Source: SAR202 cluster bacterium bin90
GTDB lineage: Bacteria; Chloroflexota; Dehalococcoidia; Lucifugimonadales; JADFKI01
Assembly: GCA_002238855.1 (NCBI GenBank)
Contig: MPND01000034.1
Coordinates: 1-39,337, forward strand
Length of the DNA stretch: 39,337 nucleotides
Reading direction: 5' to 3'
Shown here: piece after piece, positions 35,099-39,337 of the stretch
Layout: every line of letters starts with the position of its first letter
How positions within the stretch are numbered: position 1 is the stretch's first letter
The notes under the pieces: model-generated
Database searches by the model: none
What the model was told of the DNA's origin: nothing
What the model saw: the letters and a program-made list of their open reading frames with translations, nothing else
Translations under genes and position numbers: made by a program

Positions 35099-36703
35099 TC
35101 AGTCAAGACTGTTCGCCAAATCGTAAATTACAACTCCGGCATCGTGGCGAAGGTCAATCCGGGCAACCGGACGGCCCAACGCAGACAGGGCATCCAAGTC
35201 GCCCTTAGCCTGTGCTGCGGCGAGCACGCCGAAAGTGAATGCCTCGCCCGGTATTGTAACATCGCTGTCCCCAGTCTGGACCAGTTGGAGAAACAACCCG
35301 GAATCGGTTCCACCCTTGTGTAACTGACCAGTGGAATGCAGGTAACGCGGACCATACGCGAATGTCGTGGGTATGTGGCTCTGATTGCTGATACATGCGC
35401 GCAAGACAGCAATTGCCTGCTCAAACTGCGGGCTTGGCTCAACGTAGGCAGTTAAGGACAGATAACAGCCCGGCTTCACTTGAGCAATCAGATCGTCCAG
35501 GGAGCCGACGGGATTCAGCAATGGACGGACTCCTCCAGTCTGGTACTCCTCCAGCAGACGAGCGGTGTTATCTTTCGCCCTCTGCACATCAGGTTGGTCG
35601 AATGGGTGAATGCCCATCAGGCTCCCCACAACTGCCGTGGCAAACTCCCATCGAAAGAACTCCGCACCGATTTCGTACTTGTCGGAGAGGCTCAATCTTA
35701 TCGTAGGAATGCCGGAAGCCTCGATCTCATCCATATATGCATCAATCTCGTCTGCATTGTCGCCGTCAAGTCGCACATAGACACAGAATCTGTCGTTGCC
35801 AAGGACATCTGGCGCAGGCCGCGGTTCTCCTATGATAGGGATAATCCCCCTGCCCTCCTTGCCAGTGCTCTCAGCCAAGAGCTGTTCAACCCATAGGCCG
35901 AACCCAGCAAGAGATTCTGTAGTAACCAGCGTCAGCTTGTCGCGTCCCTGTTTGTATAATCCGGCAATCGCGGCGCCAAGCCACGCGCCGGGATTGTCCT
36001 CAGAGGCGACCGTAGCAGCGCACTTCGCTCCCATGTTTTCGACCTGCGACAGAAATGCCTCAATATCGATTCCAATCAACGAAGATGGCACCAACCCGAA
36101 AAGGGATTGAACTGAGTACCGTCCGCCTATATCGGCCGAGTTGATGAAAGTTTCGCGGAAGCCCTGCTCTCGAGCCAGGCGCTCAAGCTCCGTGCCTGCG
36201 TCGCAGATGGCTACGAAGTCTCTGCCGGCATTCTCAGTCCCGACAGACTGCTCAACGAGTGCCCTGAAGTGCCTGTAGAGCATGTTCGGCTCGATCGTTG
36301 TCCCAGACTTGGATGCGACGATATACAGTGTCTTTGTGTCACGGCTAGCCGCTCCCACGCTAGCGACCATATCCGGAACAGTCGAGTCTAGTACGACAAG
36401 CTTCGGATACCCAATGGCGCTGCCAAAAAGCATCTCTAAAGCGAGTGCGCCCAGGCTACTGCCCCCCATGCCAATAAGCACGACCTGTTCGTAGCCCTCG
36501 TTCCGAATCTCTTCAACGAAGGCTCTCAGTTCAGCAATCTGCTGGTGCATTTCGCTCGCGACCGTGAGCCATCCAAGCCTGTCGCTGATCTCGGTCGGGT
36601 CGGAATCCCAGACCGAATGGTCGCGATCCCATATCCTGCGTACAACTTCACGCTTTTCAAGCTCCGCGATTGCAGCGGCGACATAGCTTTCCCAACTAGG
36701 CAC
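35099..36703 (-). CDS. pgi: Glucose-6-phosphate isomerase
   Basis: Interconverts glucose-6-phosphate and fructose-6-phosphate. The 534 aa protein has the SIS-fold motifs VVLIGMGGSSLGALALEMLF, YIVASKSGTTIEPNMLYRHF and the signature-like GRYSVQSLFGLVPSSLIG. A glutamate region (FGLWVEQLLAESTGKEGRG) and the C-terminal GAEFFRWEFATAVVGSLMGIHPFDQP are also seen. This form matches the PGI half of the fused transaldolase-PGI proteins found in some bacteria. Here the gene begins with PGI sequence and no transaldolase lies upstream, so it stands alone. The start is GTG 36703 with GGAGGT close before it. It leads the operon pgi-gnd-zwf, which links glycolysis to the oxidative pentose phosphate route. Confidence 0.92.
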   Translation of the reverse strand: MPSWESYVAAAIAELEKREVVRRIWDRDHSVWDSDPTEISDRLGWLTVASEMHQQIAELRAFVEEIRNEGYEQVVLIGMGGSSLGALALEMLFGSAIGYPKLVVLDSTVPDMVASVGAASRDTKTLYIVASKSGTTIEPNMLYRHFRALVEQSVGTENAGRDFVAICDAGTELERLAREQGFRETFINSADIGGRYSVQSLFGLVPSSLIGIDIEAFLSQVENMGAKCAATVASEDNPGAWLGAAIAGLYKQGRDKLTLVTTESLAGFGLWVEQLLAESTGKEGRGIIPIIGEPRPAPDVLGNDRFCVYVRLDGDNADEIDAYMDEIEASGIPTIRLSLSDKYEIGAEFFRWEFATAVVGSLMGIHPFDQPDVQRAKDNTARLLEEYQTGGVRPLLNPVGSLDDLIAQVKPGCYLSLTAYVEPSPQFEQAIAVLRACISNQSHIPTTFAYGPRYLHSTGQLHKGGTDSGLFLQLVQTGDSDVTIPGEAFTFGVLAAAQAKGDLDALSALGRPVARIDLRHDAGVVIYDLANSLD

Positions 36704-36819
36704 CGAGCACCTCCCTCCTTACAACCCGCCGGCACTAGTACCAAAAGCACTATTGCATCAATGATATCAGGCGGACGAGAATCAGGAGGAAGTCTTCTTA
36801 ACCAGTCCGAGTGACACTT

Positions 36820-36848
36820 TTGCCGTATAGACGCGGAGAAAGTATAAT
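36820..36848 (+). promoter_or_regulatory. Predicted promoter of the MFS transporter gene
   Basis: TTGCCG (36820-36825), a 17-base spacer and a perfect TATAAT (36843-36848). The start point would be near 36855, about 43 bases before the TTG start codon. Confidence 0.6.
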
Positions 36849-36897
36849 TCTGCACAATGAATAGACTGATTTCTGTACTATTTTCTGCGAGAGACCG

Positions 36898-38187
36898 TTG
36901 GCATTAGGCGGCCCTCCCCGTAGAGAAAGTTCGCAACTTCGAGGCAAAGGTCTCCCAGCCGGCAAGAATCCACGACCTTGGTCGGCGCTCGCATTCCGAG
37001 ACTATCGCATGCTCTGGCTGTCTGGTGTTGCCCAGATGGTTACCATGCAGATGAGAACGCTGATAAGCATCGTCTGGCTTTACGATGTAACTGGTTCTGG
37101 ACTGCAGCTTGGCCTACTTGGAGTTGTGCAACTGGTCATGCAGTTACCGGCGATCCTCTACGGCGGAGCTCTTGCCGATCAGATCGACCGCAAGAAGCTA
37201 ATGGCTTATGCCCAGTTGGTCAGTCTGATACTCATTGCAGCAATGACAGCACTGGCAGCTACAGACAGTCTCAAGCCTTGGCACATTTACGCAGTCACCG
37301 CAGTCCTGAGCGTAGCTAGCACACTTGGAAGTCCCTCACGCTCTGCCCTCACTGCAAACGTGGTGCCTCGCACCCACCTGATGCATGCCGTAGCGCTGAA
37401 CACTGCCACATTTCAGGTCGGTGCTGTCGCGGCGCCACTGGCTTTTGCTGCCGCTATCGAGCTATCCCAAGGGCAATATGTCTATATCTTCGCAATAACA
37501 ACTCTGATCGCGATACCAAGTGTCGTGCTGCCCCTTATGATTAGGGTATCCGGCATTCCCGCCGATCGACAGCAGGGCGCCTCGGTTCTCAGGCGCATGT
37601 GGGATGGCTTCCTCTACGTCCGGACACACCCAATCCTGCCTGGACTGTACACTATGGACATTGGCGTCACCATCGTAAGTCACTACCGCCAGATATTGCC
37701 GCTGTTCGCTGACAGGCTGTTCAAAGGGGGGCCCGCCACGGTTGGAGTTCTAACGGCAGCGAATTCCGCAGGTGGCATCCTTGGCACATTCTCCGTCCTG
37801 TTTCTTACGAGGTTTCGCGCTAAGGGTATGCTAGTCGTTTACGCCACCTTCCTTTATGCGATTCTTCTCATTGCATTCGGCTTCACAACCGCACTGTGGC
37901 TAGGAGTTCTTATCCTGGCGGGCCTAGGAGCATCCGACGCCGTAGGCATGGCGACGCGTCAGACAACAGTGCAGCTTACGACTGCGGACAACATGCGTGG
38001 AAGAGCAGTCAGTTTCTCGTCGGTTTCTGCAATGACTGCGAACAACCTCGGGACCTTCGAGGTGGGGTATATGTCCGAGGTAATCGGCGCGGATAACACG
38101 CTGATTCTTGGAGGAGGTGTCGGGATCGTTGTTGTGCTCATAGTTTGGCTGATGGTACGTGGCATTCGAGAGTATCGGTATCCGTAG
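36898..38187 (+). CDS. Major facilitator superfamily transporter
   Basis: A 429 aa membrane transporter of the MFS_3 type (EntS-like exporters). After a basic N-terminus of about 30 residues comes FRDYRMLWLSGVAQMV, the common opening of this group. About ten to twelve hydrophobic segments follow, with the inter-helix motif GGALADQIDRKKLM (the A motif between helices 2 and 3) at about residues 93-106. The C-terminus includes GRAVSFSSVSAMTANNLGTF and a final charged tail. The start is TTG 36898 with only a weak GAGAG site; the TATAAT promoter upstream supports a start near here. It is divergent from pgi and 90 bases before the rhodanese gene. The substrate cannot be inferred. Confidence 0.9.
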   Translation: MALGGPPRRESSQLRGKGLPAGKNPRPWSALAFRDYRMLWLSGVAQMVTMQMRTLISIVWLYDVTGSGLQLGLLGVVQLVMQLPAILYGGALADQIDRKKLMAYAQLVSLILIAAMTALAATDSLKPWHIYAVTAVLSVASTLGSPSRSALTANVVPRTHLMHAVALNTATFQVGAVAAPLAFAAAIELSQGQYVYIFAITTLIAIPSVVLPLMIRVSGIPADRQQGASVLRRMWDGFLYVRTHPILPGLYTMDIGVTIVSHYRQILPLFADRLFKGGPATVGVLTAANSAGGILGTFSVLFLTRFRAKGMLVVYATFLYAILLIAFGFTTALWLGVLILAGLGASDAVGMATRQTTVQLTTADNMRGRAVSFSSVSAMTANNLGTFEVGYMSEVIGADNTLILGGGVGIVVVLIVWLMVRGIREYRYP

Positions 38188-38277
38188 AGTTCGCAACCGG
38201 TCCTAGCCAGGGTGAATTCTGATATAGTTAGATGTACTGAAAACTCGGTTGTAGTCTGAACGAACAAGGTGACAGAA

Positions 38278-39123
38278 ATGACGACCCAGGGATATGTCAA
38301 TCCGGAGCTTCTGGTTGAAACCGACTGGCTCAATGCGAGGCTTGACGACCCCAACCTTCGCATTGTCGATTGCGACCCATACGACGCCTACGGTCGCGCT
38401 CATATTAAGAACGCGATCGGAATTCCGGTTCACCACTACATCAAGGAATCGGGCTACGATGACGATCCTCGCGGCAATCCGCTAGTCGCCCCTCCCGACA
38501 CGATGAAGGAACTCATGGAGAGAATGGGAATCGGCGACGATGACCTGGTAGTGGTGTATGACAGCAACGGGGGCCTTTGGTCAACGAGGTTCTGGTGGGT
38601 TCTGAACCATCACGGACACACCAACGTTAAGGTGCTCAACGGTGGTTGGAAGAAATGGTATGACGAGGGACGCCCAACATCGATCAGCGTGCCCAGTCCG
38701 GCAGAAGTGACATTTACGCCAAGGGGCGATGACAGCCTTGTTTGCACCCTCGATTATGGAGTTGCCAATGTCGGGAATGACGATGTTGTGTTCCTAGATG
38801 TTCGCTCGGACGGCGAGTGGGACGGCAGCAACTCGCGAGGCAACTCCCGCGCAGGACGCATTCCCGGGTCAGTTCATCTCGAATGGTTGAATTTCATAAC
38901 AGATGACAGCCATCAGACGATTAAGCCGGCTGACGAGCTGAGAGAAATGCTGGAGCAAGTAGGAGCGACGCCGGACAAGGAAATCATAACCTATTGACAG
39001 GGAGGCATCCGTGCGGCGCACGGTGTATTTGTACTGAAGCTGCTAGGCTATGATCGGGCACGAAACTACGACGGATCAATGGGCGAATGGGCAAACAGAG
39101 AAGGAACGCCGCTCATCGTGTAG
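38278..39123 (+). CDS. Two-domain rhodanese sulfurtransferase, predicted selenoprotein (in-frame UGA = Sec240)
   Basis: A thiosulfate/3-mercaptopyruvate-type sulfurtransferase of 281 residues if UGA 38995-38997 is read as selenocysteine. The N-terminal rhodanese domain (about 10-140) has LRIVDCDP, AHIKNAIGIPVHHY, LVVVYDSNGGLWSTRFWWVL and VKVLNGGWKKW. Its active-site loop has no cysteine, as usual for the inactive first domain. The second domain has VVFLDVRSDGEWDG and AGRIPGSVHLEWLNF, then KEIITY-U-QGGIRAAHG, where relatives have YCQGG with the catalytic cysteine. After the UGA the expected C-terminus continues (VLKLLGYDRARNYDGSMGEW) to TAG 39121. A strong hairpin of bSECIS type follows the UGA. 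ATG 38278 has AGGTG six bases upstream; a GTG at 38269 is less likely. Termination at UGA would remove the catalytic residue and the last strand. Confidence 0.9.
39006..39025 (+). promoter_or_regulatory. Candidate bacterial SECIS in the rhodanese gene
   Basis: CCGUGC (39009-39014) and GCACGG (39018-39023) form a perfect 6-bp stem closing loop GGC. Below it a single U (39008) is bulged, and CA (39006-39007) pairs with UG (39024-39025). The loop starts 17 bases after the UGA and begins with GG. The E. coli fdhF element also has a bulged U and a G-rich loop start recognised by SelB, though with different spacing between bulge and loop. Confidence 0.7.
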
Positions 39124-39173
39124 TTGCGTTATTGCAGTAGAGTAATCAGACAGCTGTCACCAATCCGAATCAA

Positions 39174-39206
39174 CAGCGTTTCCTTTCAGATGTAGAGGAA
39201 ACGCTG
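39174..39206. terminator. Hairpin after the rhodanese gene
   Basis: An 11-bp perfect stem (39174-39184 with 39196-39206) with an 11-base loop, 50 bases after the TAG. No T-run follows, so it is a probable but weak terminator. Its distance from the gene fits a transcript end at the TAG rather than at the UGA. Confidence 0.5.
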
Positions 39207-39253
39207 TACTGATATTAGACACTCCTGCCGAATGACTTCCAACAAACTTGTGG

Positions 39254-39337
39254 ATGGATAGTGAAGAATTGATAAAGCATGAGATTAAGGACCGCACATC
39301 GGAGCTTGAGCGGATTCTTGAGCAGCGAATAATGGTT
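39254..39337 (+). CDS. Start of an unidentified gene, cut by the window edge
   Basis: From ATG 39254 the frame is open to the window end (28 codons). The visible N-terminus is charged and helical, rich in Glu, Lys, Arg and Ile/Leu at coiled-coil-like spacing (KDRTSELERILEQRI). Only GTGG stands before the ATG, so the ribosome site is weak and the start is tentative. It is too short for a family call. Confidence 0.4.
   Translation, partial: MDSEELIKHEIKDRTSELERILEQRIMV

Noticed and set aside
38269..38997. Rhodanese ending at the UGA as a truncated protein
   Set aside because: It would lose the catalytic residue and the last conserved segment, which is encoded in frame right after the UGA.

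Overview
The window looks like chromosomal DNA of an uncultured Chloroflexota bacterium. I would place it near the Dehalococcoidia or the marine SAR202 group. The clues are a 23S rRNA gene standing apart from 16S and 5S, tandem CaiB/BaiF CoA-transferases, a luciferase-like flavin oxidoreductase, Ala/Pro-rich lipoproteins, a DUF3179 lipoprotein and a PGI of the type often found fused to transaldolase. The placement is inference from gene content; no search was possible.

Layout. 1-1.6 kb: sigma-70 family factor (minus). 1.9-5.0 kb: remains of a peptide ABC transporter operon with an intact binding lipoprotein, a DppB-type permease reduced to its two ends, and an intact DppC-type permease. 5.1-6.1 kb: LLM-class oxidoreductase. 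6.2-9.4 kb (minus): a lone 23S rRNA followed by initiator tRNA-Met, with a promoter and an intrinsic terminator lying upstream of the rRNA. 9.7-12.3 kb: two coupled CoA-transferases. 12.4-13.55 kb: a decayed insertion sequence abutting rplS, then priA. 16.6-20.9 kb (minus): NHL protein, DUF1501, DUF1800 and a PerR-like regulator with a 7-1-7 operator. 21.1-23.9 kb: mannose-1-phosphate guanylyltransferase and a class V aminotransferase. 24-24.7 kb (minus): small zinc ribbon protein and HU. 25-28.6 kb: SMP-30 protein, then yebC-ruvC-ruvA-methyltransferase. 28.8-30.9 kb: HtrA-like protease and a thioredoxin-like lipoprotein. 31-36.7 kb (minus): pgi-gnd-zwf (zwf frameshifted) and a DUF3179 lipoprotein. 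36.9-39.1 kb: MFS transporter and a two-domain rhodanese. A new gene begins at the right edge.

The main discovery is two likely selenoproteins. The thioredoxin-like lipoprotein (30239-30925) and the rhodanese (38278-39123) are each interrupted by one in-frame UGA. Each UGA falls exactly on the position of a catalytic cysteine (UxxC in the first, YUQGG in the second), the frame stays open and homologous beyond it, and a hairpin resembling a bacterial SECIS lies at the expected distance. UGA is an ordinary stop elsewhere in the window (for example priA and gnd), so general reassignment of UGA does not explain this. No selA, selB, selD or tRNA-Sec is present here; they are predicted elsewhere in the genome.

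How the genes work together. The pgi-gnd-zwf cluster points to an oxidative pentose phosphate route supplying reducing power. The PerR-like regulator, selenothioredoxin, selenorhodanese and HtrA protease suggest attention to redox and envelope protein quality. The transporter remnant, degraded transposase and frameshifted zwf show local gene decay or assembly error.
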